64,000 nt of DNA from CAZSSM01 sp964609385 (GTDB lineage Bacteria; Planctomycetota; Planctomycetia; Isosphaerales; Isosphaeraceae): NCBI GenBank assembly GCA_964609385.1, contig CAZSSM010000034.1, forward strand, positions 1 to 64,000, read 5' to 3'. Made by a program: the position numbers and the translations under genes. Below the pieces are notes generated by a model. The model saw only the letters and a program-made list of their open reading frames with translations. It ran no database searches and was not told the DNA's origin. Below, piece by piece: positions 1 to 10,104 of the stretch (its first letter is position 1; each line of letters begins with the position of its first letter).

Positions 1-1871
1 ACGCCCTTGGTCTCCAGCAGCATGAAGCCGGCACCCAGGAAGAACATCAAGGCCAGGCCCCCCGGACGAGCCCGACGCCAAGGAAAGAACATCGCCAGGA
101 TCAGGCTCGAGAGCACCCCGACCAGCACGATCCCGCGCAGGCTCAAGGCCGGGATCCTCGGCTCGCGGAGGTAGAGAAACGGCCAGTCGTCGCTGGGCAG
201 GTAGCGGATCCCATCGGTCTCCACCCGCGCCGGGGCGACCCGCTGCCAGTCGTCGCGACTGACCCCCGCGACCGTCGGCGGTTCCGGTCTGTACCCATTG
301 TTGCCCAGCGCGTTGAGCAACGGGGATCGGCCGGCCCAGAACGATTCGCCGTCGCGGAGGGCGTCGCGGATCGCCTCCAGACGCTCGTTGCCCGGACGGC
401 CCACCAGCACGAACGTGATCTTGCCGGTCTGAGCGTCGGTCGGCGCGATCGTCTCCTCGTACGGCAACGAGAAGATCAAGGGCTCGGCCCCGAAGACCTC
501 CCGACAGAGACGTTCCAAGCGACCGACCACCCAGCCTTGGCGATAGAAGTTGTACATCGCCACAACGCCGTCCTCGGTCAGGTGATCGCGCAGGTCCTCC
601 AGGGCCTGCCTCGTGAACAGGAAGCTCTCCAGGCGGATGCTGGCGTAGCCCGAGTGGAGCCGGAGCGAGTCGACTAGGGCGTAGACGATCAGGTCGTAGT
701 CGTGATCGGTTTGACGCACGAAACTTCGACCATCGTCGGTGTGGGCCCTCACCCTCGGGTCCGAATACGGCCTGTCGGGATGGACCTCGCGGCCGATCTG
801 CTGGATCACCGGGTCGATCTCGACGGCGTCGACCGACTCAGCCCCTTGGAGCAGGGCCGCCGAAACGTCGTTGCCCGAGCCGGCGCCGATGACCAAGACA
901 TCCTTGAAGCGATCCTGGCCGGCATCCCGATTCAACAAATGCGGGAGCGTGTAGATCGACCCTTCGTTCCGGATCGGGATCGCCCCCTGGTGATAGATGT
1001 TGTTGACGAAGATGCTCCGCCCCCTCGGTGACCAGTCCACTTTGTAATAAGGGGACCACCGGGTCGCCAATGCGGGCTGACGCTGCTTGAGCTGCGTCGT
1101 GATCGGATTCTTCGGCCACCAATCGTCGATCTCGCCGAGACTGACCACCCCCACGCAGAGCAGCGCCAGGATCGTCAGGCTGATCCGACGGCCACGCGCC
1201 AGGACAACGGCCAAACCCAAGCTGATGGCGAACCAGAGCGCCGGCGGCGTCTGGAACCACGAGGCCAGGCCGAACCCAAGGATCCCGGCCAAGCTGCCCA
1301 AGATGTCTACCGAGTAGGCCGCCACCCGGTTCTCGATCGCCGTGAAGGCCCGGCCCATGATCTGGCCTAGGCCGATGAAGCTCAGCGTGATCACGACGAA
1401 GAAGAAACCGGCCAGCACCTCCACCGGGAGGATCACCTCGGGCTGGACTGCCGAGGGCGATTCGGTCCCAAAGAAGATCTCCTGCGGGTTACGGAGCTGG
1501 CCGCCGACGTCGACGCCGAACAGGCGTCGCCCCCCGTATGGGCTGTACATCAGGTTCGTCGCTGTCGCCGCTAAGGTCCCCAGCAAGCTCAGCGGAACCA
1601 CCCAACCCGAAAGGCTCACCCGCCCCCGCGCTGAGAGCAGGCCGACCGACATCCCCAGGAAACAGGCCATCAGGACGATGTTCGTGAAATAGGTGAGGAA
1701 GATCACCGTACTCCCGAACCAGCGGATGCAACTCAGCTCAAAGAAAAGGATCGTAAAGCTGACGGCCAACAGGCTCAGGTAAGGTCGTCGCGGCGCGCGG
1801 AGAGCGACCTCCGGAGGCGTGCCTGGCGGGGCCGCCTCAACGGCCGGTGACTCGTCGTGTGTCATGGTCAT
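1..1871 (-). CDS. Membrane spermidine-synthase-like protein, C-terminus cut by window edge
   Basis: The reading frame is open from position 1871 to the left edge, so the stop lies outside the window. After a hydrophilic N-terminus of about 30 residues comes a hydrophobic segment containing FFELSCIRW, which resembles the first helix of membrane-embedded spermidine-synthase-like proteins, followed by more hydrophobic segments. Around positions 770-920 the translation gives VIGAGSGNDVSAALL and then VDAVEIDPVI, a Rossmann-type SAM/dcSAM-binding glycine loop and acidic residue. A stretch YDLIVYALVDSLRLHSG follows, where soluble spermidine synthases carry the catalytic DxxD region. Polyamine synthesis is not proven: this membrane-fused family is widespread and mostly uncharacterised. 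The start is the first of two nearby ATGs (1871 and 1865). Confidence 0.8.
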   Translation of the reverse strand, partial: MTMTHDESPAVEAAPPGTPPEVALRAPRRPYLSLLAVSFTILFFELSCIRWFGSTVIFLTYFTNIVLMACFLGMSVGLLSARGRVSLSGWVVPLSLLGTLAATATNLMYSPYGGRRLFGVDVGGQLRNPQEIFFGTESPSAVQPEVILPVEVLAGFFFVVITLSFIGLGQIMGRAFTAIENRVAAYSVDILGSLAGILGFGLASWFQTPPALWFAISLGLAVVLARGRRISLTILALLCVGVVSLGEIDDWWPKNPITTQLKQRQPALATRWSPYYKVDWSPRGRSIFVNNIYHQGAIPIRNEGSIYTLPHLLNRDAGQDRFKDVLVIGAGSGNDVSAALLQGAESVDAVEIDPVIQQIGREVHPDRPYSDPRVRAHTDDGRSFVRQTDHDYDLIVYALVDSLRLHSGYASIRLESFLFTRQALEDLRDHLTEDGVVAMYNFYRQGWVVGRLERLCREVFGAEPLIFSLPYEETIAPTDAQTGKITFVLVGRPGNERLEAIRDALRDGESFWAGRSPLLNALGNNGYRPEPPTVAGVSRDDWQRVAPARVETDGIRYLPSDDWPFLYLREPRIPALSLRGIVLVGVLSSLILAMFFPWRRARPGGLALMFFLGAGFMLLETKG

Positions 1872-2252
1872 GTGCGTGGATGCCGAGTTGCCGAGGCCAA
1901 ACCCGAAGTCGGCGACCGAGGGCGGGGCGTGACCGGGGATCCCATTCGTCCCACGCAGTCGCGACGGACTTCATGGCCCGTCGCGGTCATTGCGGCGCGG
2001 GGGTTCGTCGACGCAAGACCCGATCATACTCGGCCAGACCCGACCAAGTCGCTCTGGATTGCCCATCGCCCACCATCCGCGCGCCGACTTGACCCAAACC
2101 ATCCTCAACCAGCACCAGGGCTTTTTCGGCGCAAAAGCCTTGGCAAGATCCCGAATGGAGCGTACCATCCAGTTTTCATCGCGCTACAGTATTGCGCGTT
2201 CATCGCACGTCATCGTCCGCCACTTTATGGCTCATAGGTCTGGAGCGTCGCT
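1872..2252. other. Intergenic region between divergent genes
   Basis: About 380 bases lie between the divergently oriented membrane protein and the NYN-domain gene. No credible coding frame was found. Both promoters presumably lie here, but no convincing -35/-10 pair could be picked by eye. A GGAG at the right end, seven bases before the ATG at 2253, fits a ribosome binding site for the NYN gene. Confidence 0.6.
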
Positions 2253-3776
2253 ATGCATGGGGCCGGAACATCGGTCTTCCTGATTGACTTGGAGAACTTC
2301 TATCTGTGCCGCGAACAACGCTGGCGCGAGCAGAATCGCGAGCTGCCCTTCGAGTGCGAGCTTGATCTGAACGCGCTGTTTGGCTTCGCCGCCCAATTGG
2401 CGGGGAACCGGCGGATCGTCATCAGCCGAGCCTATGCCGACTTCAACGGCTATCGTTACGACGAATCGGCCGGCCGTCGCGAGTACTTCCTCCAGCCTCT
2501 GGCGCGGAGCCTGATGGAGATCGGCATCGAGCCGGTCCAGGTCTTCCGCTACCCCGGCGGACGGAACAAAAACACCGTCGAACTCCGGCTGGCCATGGAT
2601 GCAGTGGCCATGGCCGCATCGGAAACTGCCGATCATTTTATCTTGGTCACCGGTGACACCGATGTGATTCCATTGATCCTCGAACTCAAGAGCCGGGGCG
2701 CTGAGACGGCCGTCATCGGGGTCCAGGGCAGCACCAAGACCCTGCTAGAGCGGTACAGCGATCACTTCGACTACTTCGAGAACATGATCACCCAGCGGGG
2801 CGCGGCCAGCAGCTCCAACCGGCCCGACCTCTCGATCGTCCGCGACGCGCTCCATGCCCTGCTCCATCGTCAGCGACCGATCAAGTTCGCCGCCGTGAAG
2901 CCTCTGCTTAGCCAGACGATGATGCAAGTCTTTGACCCCCGGATGTTTGACTGCGAGACGACCGGCGAGTTCCTCCGTGAGTACAAGGACGAATTGGGGA
3001 TCGTGATCCGTCGCGGCCTCTACGACCTGGAGGTCGACATCCACGGCAGCGAGCCGGTCTACGGACAGCAACTCGGCGGCGAGATCAACAACCAGGGCGG
3101 ACCGATTCCTGGCCCGGCGCCGGGCATCGCGCCGTTGATGGCGCCGGGCTATGGCCCGGGCCCACCGACCAGCACCGGGCCGCCGGTCCCCTCGCCAGCC
3201 GAGCCCTTGGAACACACCGCGCGTCGTTACCGCGCGTTACTGCAACGCGGCCAGATCAAGATCCGACCGGTCGACCGTGATGCCTGGCTGACCGTCACCG
3301 ACATGGTCTTCCGCCAGGCCCGTGACGAACAAACCGGCGAGGTCGTCGAGGTCTATCACGAGGACATCCGGACCGAGACGTTGCAGATGTGCAACGACGA
3401 AGGGATGGAGAACGCCTACTACAACGTCAACGCGATCATCTACTTGCTCTTCAAGAGCGGCTGCTTCGTCCGGAGCGCCGCCGGTCGACCCACCGATCAG
3501 ACCAACTTCCACTGGTCCAACCCCGCCGTGCTCCAGCCCGACATTGAAGATGCCGAGTCGATGCGTCGCCGCGCCCTCTCCTTCTTGGCCCGAATCCTCG
3601 CGGAGCGAATCGAGTTGGCCGGCATGGATCCCGGGGTCCGCGCCGAACCCCTGGCCGAACTGCTCTACGGCGTCGACCCGCTCGACGAGCAGATCGAGTC
3701 GACCGCCAAGATGCTTGAGGAGGACGAACTCGGTCCAGACAACTACTCCGGCAGCGTCGCCGAATCGAGCAGCTGA
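2253..3776 (+). CDS. NYN-domain (LabA/DUF88-like) protein with LOTUS/OST-HTH domain
   Basis: This 507-residue protein opens with an NYN (PIN-like RNase fold) domain at residues about 6-180. The expected acidic residues are visible: D12 in FLIDLEN, the acidic residue in KNTVELRLAMD, and the VTGDTDVIPLI motif. Together these suggest metal-dependent RNA cleavage. Residues about 195-270 (LSIVRDALHALL through GLYDLEVD) resemble a LOTUS/OST-HTH RNA-binding domain. A Pro/Gly-rich linker (about 280-320) leads to a C-terminal region (about 325-490) that I do not recognise. The GGAG seven bases upstream supports the ATG at 2253. NYN plus LOTUS fusions are known in bacteria and are thought to act on RNA; the substrate here is unknown. 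Confidence 0.85.
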   Translation: MHGAGTSVFLIDLENFYLCREQRWREQNRELPFECELDLNALFGFAAQLAGNRRIVISRAYADFNGYRYDESAGRREYFLQPLARSLMEIGIEPVQVFRYPGGRNKNTVELRLAMDAVAMAASETADHFILVTGDTDVIPLILELKSRGAETAVIGVQGSTKTLLERYSDHFDYFENMITQRGAASSSNRPDLSIVRDALHALLHRQRPIKFAAVKPLLSQTMMQVFDPRMFDCETTGEFLREYKDELGIVIRRGLYDLEVDIHGSEPVYGQQLGGEINNQGGPIPGPAPGIAPLMAPGYGPGPPTSTGPPVPSPAEPLEHTARRYRALLQRGQIKIRPVDRDAWLTVTDMVFRQARDEQTGEVVEVYHEDIRTETLQMCNDEGMENAYYNVNAIIYLLFKSGCFVRSAAGRPTDQTNFHWSNPAVLQPDIEDAESMRRRALSFLARILAERIELAGMDPGVRAEPLAELLYGVDPLDEQIESTAKMLEEDELGPDNYSGSVAESSS

Positions 3777-3919
3777 TCTCGGACTCTGATCGACTGATCC
3801 GATCCATTGATGGTCGCGGCCGGAATCTCAACGAGATCCCGGTCGACTCACCCGACGGATGGTTTGACGCGATTCCCACTCAGTTCGGATCGCTGTCCCG
3901 AACCTTCAGGAGCCCATCG

Positions 3920-4405
3920 ATGATCCCGACCTTGACCTTGATGATCGCCCTACTCGGGGCCACTGCCTTCCAGGCCGCTGGCACCAACCCTTCGACACCT
4001 GAAGCCCTCGAGATCTCCCAGAAGGTCTTGGGCCGTGGCGCGGCCATCTTCGATCGCAAGGACGCCGCGGCGATGGGCAACACCTTCGACGACAACGCCA
4101 AGCTCAGGCTCATCACCCGTGACGACTCGACCGGCACGGTCCGCGAAGAATCGCGCAGCGGACGCTTCGCCATCGAGTCGTTCTACCGTGACCTCTTCGA
4201 CAACGATTTGGTCATCGTCTCGAAGAACGAGGTCGAGTACGCACGCCTGGTCCAGCCTGACCTGCTCCTGATCGCCGGCACCTTTCAAATCAAGGCCGAC
4301 GATGACGTCTCCCGCTATCCCTTCGTCCAGACCCGCGTCCTCCGCGATGAACGCTGGCTGGTTCGCGAGATGCGTGTCTTCGTCTTCAACGAAGCCGATA
4401 ATTGA
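3920..4405 (+). CDS. Secreted SnoaL/DUF4440-like protein
   Basis: A 161-residue protein with a hydrophobic N-terminal segment (residues 1-20, ending near AFQAAG) that reads as a signal peptide. The rest has the pattern of the NTF2-like SnoaL/DUF4440 fold: a first helix with FDRKDAAAMGNTFDDNAKL, then alternating strands including YARLVQPDLLLIAGTFQI and a final ERWLVREMRVFVF. These proteins are small cone-shaped folds that may bind ligands or act as enzymes, and no catalytic site is evident. A GGAG eight bases before the ATG supports the start. The assignment rests on pattern only. Confidence 0.65.
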   Translation: MIPTLTLMIALLGATAFQAAGTNPSTPEALEISQKVLGRGAAIFDRKDAAAMGNTFDDNAKLRLITRDDSTGTVREESRSGRFAIESFYRDLFDNDLVIVSKNEVEYARLVQPDLLLIAGTFQIKADDDVSRYPFVQTRVLRDERWLVREMRVFVFNEADN

Positions 4406-4447
4406 TCGCGACTCGTCCTACAAGTGAATATTGCACTCTGTCCATTC

Positions 4448-4474
4448 GAGGATCGGGGTCGGACCACGATCCTC
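4448..4474. terminator. Hairpin between convergent genes
   Basis: An 8-bp perfect stem (GAGGATCG / CGATCCTC) with an 11-base loop that can itself pair partly (GGT/ACC). It sits between the ends of the converging genes at 4405 and 4506 and has no T-run on either side. A bidirectional transcription stop is inferred from position and structure. Confidence 0.5.
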
Positions 4475-4505
4475 AAGTCCGGAGGGTTAAACGTTAAGCG
4501 CAGGC

Positions 4506-5639
4506 TCAGGCGATGGTCGCGGCAGCAGGCGCATCCTTGGCCATTTGGCGGAGCACGTCGAGTCCGCGCTTGAGCGTCTCGTCCGAAGCAGCGTATGAGA
4601 TCCGGATGTGGGTGTCGCGTTGACTGAAGACCTGCCCGGGGATGATGATCAGGTTCCGACGGATCGCCTCGGCGGCAAACTCCGAACCGGTTCCCCAAGG
4701 GACCTTGGGGAACGCATAGAAGGCCCCGGTGGGCTGAGCCAACTCGAAGTCGTCGGCGAGCGCCTCGACGACCAGATCGCGCTTGCGGCGATACGCCTCG
4801 ACATGCTCGTCGATATCCTGCTCGGCGGCCATGATCGCCGCATGCTGGAACGGGCTGGGCGCGCAGACAAAGCTGAACTGTTGCAGCTTGGCCATCTCCT
4901 GGATCAGGGCCGTCGGCCCGTGCGCGAACCCGACCCGCCAGCCGGTCATCCCGTGCGTCTTGCTGAACCCGTCGACGACCAGCACGTCGGGGTTGGTCGA
5001 AGCGGGCGAGGCGAACGGTTCATCGTAGGTGAAGGCCGAGTAGATCTCGTCGCTCATCAGCAGGATTCCCCGCTCTTGACAGAGCGCGGCCAATTCGCGG
5101 AGTTGCTCGGGCGTCGCCACGACGCCGGTCGGGTTGGCCGGGCTGTTGACCAGGATGCACTTGGTCCGGTCCGTGATCGCCGCACGCACTTTCTTCAAGT
5201 CGACCTGGAAGTCAGGATACGTATCGATCACAACGGATGTGCCGCCAGCCAACGTGGTCAAGTGCTTGTACATAACGAAGTACGGATCGAAGAAGATCAC
5301 CTCGTCGCCTGGATCGACCGTGCAGCAGAGAGCCAGCAGCAGTCCGCCGGAGGTCCCCGAGGTGATCAACACCGATCGGTCGTCATGCCCGTAGGTCCGG
5401 TCGATGCGCTCCTGAAGGATCTCACGGAGCGGAGCGATCCCCTGGGTCGGTGTGTAGGCGTTGCGGCCCTCGCGGATCGCCGTGATCGCCGCCTCCTTGA
5501 CCGGATCGGCCACATCGAAGTCGGGCAAGCCGATCGACAGATTGATCGGGTCCTTGAGTGACCGGGCCATGTCGAAGGCCTTGCGAATCCCCGACGCGTC
5601 GATCTTCCGCATCCGATCCGCGATCCAGGCATCGTTCAT
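4506..5639 (-). CDS. Class I PLP-dependent aminotransferase
   Basis: A 377-residue fold-type I aminotransferase. Visible motifs are SGTSGG in the cofactor phosphate-binding loop, VNSPANPTG (the conserved NPxG region contacting the cofactor), MSDEIYSAFTYD (Asp that pairs with the pyridine nitrogen, then Tyr), and FSKTHGMTGWRVG containing the Schiff-base lysine and a conserved Arg. It probably transfers amino groups between an amino acid and 2-oxoglutarate. The substrate cannot be told from sequence, although the family is often aspartate- or aromatic-active. The ATG at 5639 is preferred over one 11 codons upstream because GGGAGAGG lies a few bases before it. Confidence 0.88.
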   Translation of the reverse strand: MNDAWIADRMRKIDASGIRKAFDMARSLKDPINLSIGLPDFDVADPVKEAAITAIREGRNAYTPTQGIAPLREILQERIDRTYGHDDRSVLITSGTSGGLLLALCCTVDPGDEVIFFDPYFVMYKHLTTLAGGTSVVIDTYPDFQVDLKKVRAAITDRTKCILVNSPANPTGVVATPEQLRELAALCQERGILLMSDEIYSAFTYDEPFASPASTNPDVLVVDGFSKTHGMTGWRVGFAHGPTALIQEMAKLQQFSFVCAPSPFQHAAIMAAEQDIDEHVEAYRRKRDLVVEALADDFELAQPTGAFYAFPKVPWGTGSEFAAEAIRRNLIIIPGQVFSQRDTHIRISYAASDETLKRGLDVLRQMAKDAPAAATIA

Positions 5640-5746
5640 GACCCATCCTCTCCCGATCTGGAACCGCTGCACACGATGATTTCGTTCGATCCGTTCGATC
5701 CGGGCATCCGCCCACCCCGATCATAATCGACCCGAGGACGGGTCGG

Positions 5747-8290
5747 TCAAGCATCTGCGTCGCGACCATCCTCGAGCGTCGCATCGCCGTCTTCGGCGCT
5801 GGGTAGGTCCTGATCGAGATAACCGCCGATCTCTTCGGGCTCGAGGTAACGGGCGCTCAGCAGGATGGCTCGGAGGTCGTCGGGCCGCCGGATGATCAGA
5901 TCGACGGCCTCGACCAACGCCTCGGGGCGAATCTCCAGCAGGAAGCCGGAGGCCGGGAATCCCATCCGATCGTAGCGCAGGATCACCTGGAGCAGACGAA
6001 TCGCCTCGGGATCGTCGACGTTGGTCCCGTGTTCGGCGACCATCCGTGCGGCGCGTCGGAGGGCGTCGGGGTCGCGTATAGCCCACTCAAACAATGGCTC
6101 GTTGACGGTTAAGGCGGCGATTCGCGTCAACCCGTCGCCCCGAAACCGGGCGGCTAGACCGTCGACCGCCTCGGCGAGCGTCGGGGACAGCCCGCGGACC
6201 CAGTCTGGGGCGACTTGCTTGACCGGTTCCTCGGGCGCGGGCGGTGCGGGGGCGTCCAGGAGCAGCCAGAGCGCCCAGGCGCGTGAGACGGCTGTCGGGT
6301 CGGCGACCGAGGCGACGCGCATTCCATCCAGTTGGCGTGGACGGCTGGCGTACCAGGGCTCCATGGTGTAGAGCAACCTCGAGAGAGCCGACGCCTTGGA
6401 ATGCTGGGTCAGCAGCCACATGTAAGGAAACTGATCGCGCGAAAGGCTCCCTAGCTGGATGTCACTACGGAGCTGACCCATCTCGCGGAGATAGAGGAAC
6501 GTCGGCGGCCTCGACATGTCGTTGACCGGCTCGACGGCAGCATCCCGGGGCAGGCGACCATTGATCTCTTCGAGCGTCGATGGGTTGTAGGCATCGAACC
6601 AATAGGAGAGTTCCAATCCGCGCCGCGAAGCCCCTGAGGGGCCCCCAATCAGCGCATTGTAGTAGGACAGCTCATAGGGATGGATCGCCGCCAGTTCGAC
6701 CGCTGAAGGCATCAGTACCAGACCGGCCAAGGTCACCTTGACCAGCCTCGGACCACGACCGATCCGTCGGATCAGCCACGAGGCCGTCCAGTACGTCCCC
6801 AGCCCAGCCAAGGCGGCCAAGAACAGAAACGTTGGCAGGAAGAGCCGGACCCCATCGTGGCAGGGCGTCGAGAGCATCCGTGCCCCCGGCAAGACCAGCG
6901 CGTTGACGAGAAAGAACAGCGGGAGCCGGTCGCGGCCCAGGCAGACCAGTGATCCGACCAACCCTAGCCCGGCCGCTATCAGCGTTGCGATCGATACCGT
7001 CACCGCGATCAACATGAGGCCGTTATGCCAAGGCAAACTATACTCAAAAATCTCGTTGAGATAGATAATATGAATATCAGGCAGAGCGTCGCGGCGATTT
7101 GTGTTGAGCGTGTAGTAGTGAGCCAGTCGGACCATCGTTTCACGCCACCAGACCGGGTTGCCCAACCAGCCGATCAATGGTGCGAAGGCAACGATCGCCT
7201 GGAGGACCTCCTGGGCCGGCCGCGTGACCCCCCAAACCGGATCGGTCGGCCGGAGTCGGGCCACGACACGTCGGGCGATCCAGACCAGCAACGGCACGGC
7301 CAGGACCACCCCTGGCACGACCGGCACATCGGCGCGGATCCCCAGCAATTCCAATGGCAGCGATTCGAAGGAGGGGATCCGCATTAGGTTCGTTCGACTG
7401 GGCGGCGGGAGCCGGTCCGCGAGGGTGAGGATCTGCCAGCCAGCCAGGGCCAACGGAAGCACCATCAAGCCGAAGGTCACCAGACCATCGAGCCACGCGG
7501 CGCGGACCTCGCGACGCCAGACGGCCACCGCGCCGGGCAACCGCGTGACGGCGAGCCAGAACAGCAAGGGGAGCAGGACCAGCACCGCCGCCATCTTGGT
7601 CAGGAAGGCCAGGCCGAGCAGCACGCCGATCAGAACCCGCTCCCAGAACCCCTTGGACGTCCCGGCCGACTCCGGACTCAACCCATCCCAGAAGGCCAAG
7701 GCAGCGCCGGCCCAGATCAGCAGGCCCGGCATATCGGTCCCAGCGATGTGAGCATGTCCATAGAGGCGGGGCATCAGCGCCAACGCGCCGGCGGCCACAA
7801 GCCCCGCGTACGGCGAGTAGCGTCGGGCCAGGAACCCATAGAGCAGCGCCACGACCAGGCTAAATTCCAAGGCCGGGGCCAGCCGACGCGCGACGATGTC
7901 CTGCAGCATGCCGCCGGTCAAGCCATAGCTCAACAGGCTCAATTGCCCGGCCAGCGGAGGGTGGAAGTTGATCCCGTGGTAACCGTACGGCCAGTAGTAG
8001 ACCAAGGCCATTGGATCCAGCAGCGGATTCAGGTCAGACCACGAACGGACCGCGGCCAGCCGCTCCCACCAGTGTTGCGAGAGTTGCTGACTATACTGGT
8101 ATGAAGGCTCATCCCAGGTGACACCGATGTCGCCGAGCGTGGGCACGATCGACGCCAGGGTCAGACTGAAGACGATCCAGCCGCCGAATCGACGCCAACA
8201 CGGAACGGCACGCTCCGGAGTCGCGGACGAGGCCTCGGGGCGTTCGGCATCTGAGGAGTCCTGATCGGGAGGGGGGTCGGATCGGCTCAT
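5747..8290 (-). CDS. Polytopic GT-C (family 39-like) glycosyltransferase, large form
   Basis: An 847-residue integral membrane protein. It begins with about 45 hydrophilic residues and then a membrane helix followed by GVTWDEPSYQYS. An acidic pair in the first extracytoplasmic loop is the hallmark of the PMT/ArnT-type GT-C fold, which uses lipid-linked sugars. About ten further hydrophobic segments follow, then a soluble C-terminal domain (roughly residues 500-847) containing LYLREMGQL and helical repeats. Its ATG overlaps the stop of the upstream glycosyltransferase by four bases, so the two are probably translationally coupled and may modify the same acceptor. The open frame extends upstream of 8290, but only within the neighbouring gene. 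Sugar and acceptor are unknown. Confidence 0.75.
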   Translation of the reverse strand: MSRSDPPPDQDSSDAERPEASSATPERAVPCWRRFGGWIVFSLTLASIVPTLGDIGVTWDEPSYQYSQQLSQHWWERLAAVRSWSDLNPLLDPMALVYYWPYGYHGINFHPPLAGQLSLLSYGLTGGMLQDIVARRLAPALEFSLVVALLYGFLARRYSPYAGLVAAGALALMPRLYGHAHIAGTDMPGLLIWAGAALAFWDGLSPESAGTSKGFWERVLIGVLLGLAFLTKMAAVLVLLPLLFWLAVTRLPGAVAVWRREVRAAWLDGLVTFGLMVLPLALAGWQILTLADRLPPPSRTNLMRIPSFESLPLELLGIRADVPVVPGVVLAVPLLVWIARRVVARLRPTDPVWGVTRPAQEVLQAIVAFAPLIGWLGNPVWWRETMVRLAHYYTLNTNRRDALPDIHIIYLNEIFEYSLPWHNGLMLIAVTVSIATLIAAGLGLVGSLVCLGRDRLPLFFLVNALVLPGARMLSTPCHDGVRLFLPTFLFLAALAGLGTYWTASWLIRRIGRGPRLVKVTLAGLVLMPSAVELAAIHPYELSYYNALIGGPSGASRRGLELSYWFDAYNPSTLEEINGRLPRDAAVEPVNDMSRPPTFLYLREMGQLRSDIQLGSLSRDQFPYMWLLTQHSKASALSRLLYTMEPWYASRPRQLDGMRVASVADPTAVSRAWALWLLLDAPAPPAPEEPVKQVAPDWVRGLSPTLAEAVDGLAARFRGDGLTRIAALTVNEPLFEWAIRDPDALRRAARMVAEHGTNVDDPEAIRLLQVILRYDRMGFPASGFLLEIRPEALVEAVDLIIRRPDDLRAILLSARYLEPEEIGGYLDQDLPSAEDGDATLEDGRDADA

Positions 8291-10098
8291 GGCGCGGACA
8301 CTCTCGGGATACGTGTGGAGTTCCGAAGCTGTTGGAGCCGCTCCAATTCGGTGTTGACCTCGATGATGTCCTGATAATCGTAAATCAGAACCAAGGGGAC
8401 GCCGAACTTGGAGATCCTCTTGACTGGCTGATAGTCGGCCAGCAGGATCCGCTCGCGTTGGCCGAAGGTGCCCGGCCGGTTCTGAACCACATACCACGCT
8501 GGTGGGAACTCCGAGGCGAGCTGCAAGGGTGCTCGGAGCCGGCCGACCTCGCGGAGGTAAAACCAATTGGTCGGGTTGGTGTGGAAAACGACCGAGCGGT
8601 CCGGCGGGGTCTCGCGGTTGAGCCAGTCGATCGCCTCGTCGCTGAAGGCGTCCCAGTAGTAGGTCGGTTCGACACCGAGTCGGTCGGCGCCGGGCAATCC
8701 GCCGATGGCCGGGCTGTAGTAGGACAGCGGTGTGGGCATCAGTAAAGCGATGCTGATCAAGCCTTCGGCCAAGGCGACGACGATCAAGGCCTTGCCCCAA
8801 CGTCCCAACGCCGAGGCCCAGACCGCACCGCCCAGGCCGGCTACCAGGGCCAAGGCCCCGACGGCCGCCAGCAATTGGCGGATCCCGTCGTGGGCCGGCA
8901 CCTCGGGCATGGCACGGAGTACGATCAGTGTCGCCCATGAAGCGACGAAGAGTAGGCCGATTCGGTCGCTCCGCCACTTGACCAAGGCGCGGCCGACCCC
9001 GGTCAGGCCCAGGGCCAGAAACCCGATCGGTGTGGTGATCGCAATCCAGACCAGGCTGTTGTACCACGGGAGCGATTCACGTGGTGTCTGGTAGATCTTG
9101 CCGAGGAACAGCGAGGGGATCGACACCGTGACGCCTCGGTTCAGGTTGGAGCCCAGGAACCGCTCGAGACCGCGGATCGGCTCAGACCACCAAGTCGGGA
9201 TCAGGCCGTAGAGCACGAGAAACCCGATCGCCCCCCCGACCAGTAATGTCAGCAGGCCGACCCGGCTGAGCGTCAAGACGGTCCAGACCAACAGCGGGAT
9301 CGGGATCAGCCAACCGGTCAGCTTGGTGGCCGCCGCGGCGCCACAGAGAGTGCCCAAGGCGATCGCCCAGCCGATCCGGAGTCGCGCCGGGGAAGCGCCC
9401 GGCCCGACCTCGACGGCCTTGGCGAAACAGAGCATGGCCAGGATCCAGAACGAGGCGACAATGCCGTCATAGCTCGCGTAGTGGGCATGCGCAAAGAGCC
9501 GAGGCTGCACCAGCCAGGTCCCAACGGCCGCCAGGGCCGCCCAGGCACCATAGCGACGTGCGAAGGCGTGGCCGAGCACGCCGGCGGTCAAGCCGAACAA
9601 AAGCATCGGTCCTAACCGCGCCCGGGCCAGTTGCTCGCGCCACGGCGTCACCAGATCCCCGATCAAGCCGACCATCGCGTAGAAGGGCGGGTGTCCATCG
9701 GGCTCCTGCCTCGCGAACCGCCAGAACCAGCGAAGCGTCTTTTGCTCCATCAGCTCGGCGCGGGTGTCGATCCGATCCGGCGTCGGCGTCGTCTCGGAGA
9801 CCAGTTGGACCAGTTGCGGATCGGGCGGCGACCAGGTCTCGGCGAATCCCTTGGGGTCGGCCATCGCCTGGAACCAAGCGCGGAGCCGATCCTCACGTCC
9901 CAGCGTGTAACCTTCATCCCAGACCATCGCCAGGAACGGTTCCGTCCCGATCAACCAGACCCAGGCGAGCAGCGTCGCGGCGATTTGGATGAACCAGGGA
10001 GCCCAGCGCCCCGATCGACCGGAGGACCCAGCCTCGGGCCTCGACACCGAGGACGTTTCGGTCGCAGGAGGTGTTGCCTGGGGTTGCGCGTCGGTCAT
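8287..10098 (-). CDS. Polytopic GT-C (family 39-like) glycosyltransferase
   Basis: A 603-residue membrane protein that is a paralogue in layout of the gene just downstream. It has a hydrophilic N-terminus, then a helix followed by MVWDEGYTLG (the acidic loop motif of PMT/ArnT-type enzymes), EPDGHPPFYAMVG in the next loop, many membrane segments, and near the end LNRETPPDRSVVF with FYLREVGRL. The shared YLREVG/YLREMG signature supports common ancestry with the neighbour. It probably moves a sugar from a polyprenyl carrier to protein, lipid or glycan on the outer face of the cytoplasmic membrane. It starts six bases after the stop of the acetyltransferase gene, so the three genes form one likely operon. 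Confidence 0.78.
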   Translation of the reverse strand: MTDAQPQATPPATETSSVSRPEAGSSGRSGRWAPWFIQIAATLLAWVWLIGTEPFLAMVWDEGYTLGREDRLRAWFQAMADPKGFAETWSPPDPQLVQLVSETTPTPDRIDTRAELMEQKTLRWFWRFARQEPDGHPPFYAMVGLIGDLVTPWREQLARARLGPMLLFGLTAGVLGHAFARRYGAWAALAAVGTWLVQPRLFAHAHYASYDGIVASFWILAMLCFAKAVEVGPGASPARLRIGWAIALGTLCGAAAATKLTGWLIPIPLLVWTVLTLSRVGLLTLLVGGAIGFLVLYGLIPTWWSEPIRGLERFLGSNLNRGVTVSIPSLFLGKIYQTPRESLPWYNSLVWIAITTPIGFLALGLTGVGRALVKWRSDRIGLLFVASWATLIVLRAMPEVPAHDGIRQLLAAVGALALVAGLGGAVWASALGRWGKALIVVALAEGLISIALLMPTPLSYYSPAIGGLPGADRLGVEPTYYWDAFSDEAIDWLNRETPPDRSVVFHTNPTNWFYLREVGRLRAPLQLASEFPPAWYVVQNRPGTFGQRERILLADYQPVKRISKFGVPLVLIYDYQDIIEVNTELERLQQLRNSTRIPRVSAP

Positions 10099-10104
10099 CG
10101 CAAA

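Noticed and set aside
8291..9067. Upstream extension of the large glycosyltransferase to 1106 residues
   Set aside because: The extra 259 codons lie entirely within the other glycosyltransferase gene in another frame, and the start at 8290 overlaps that gene's stop in the classic ATGA manner.
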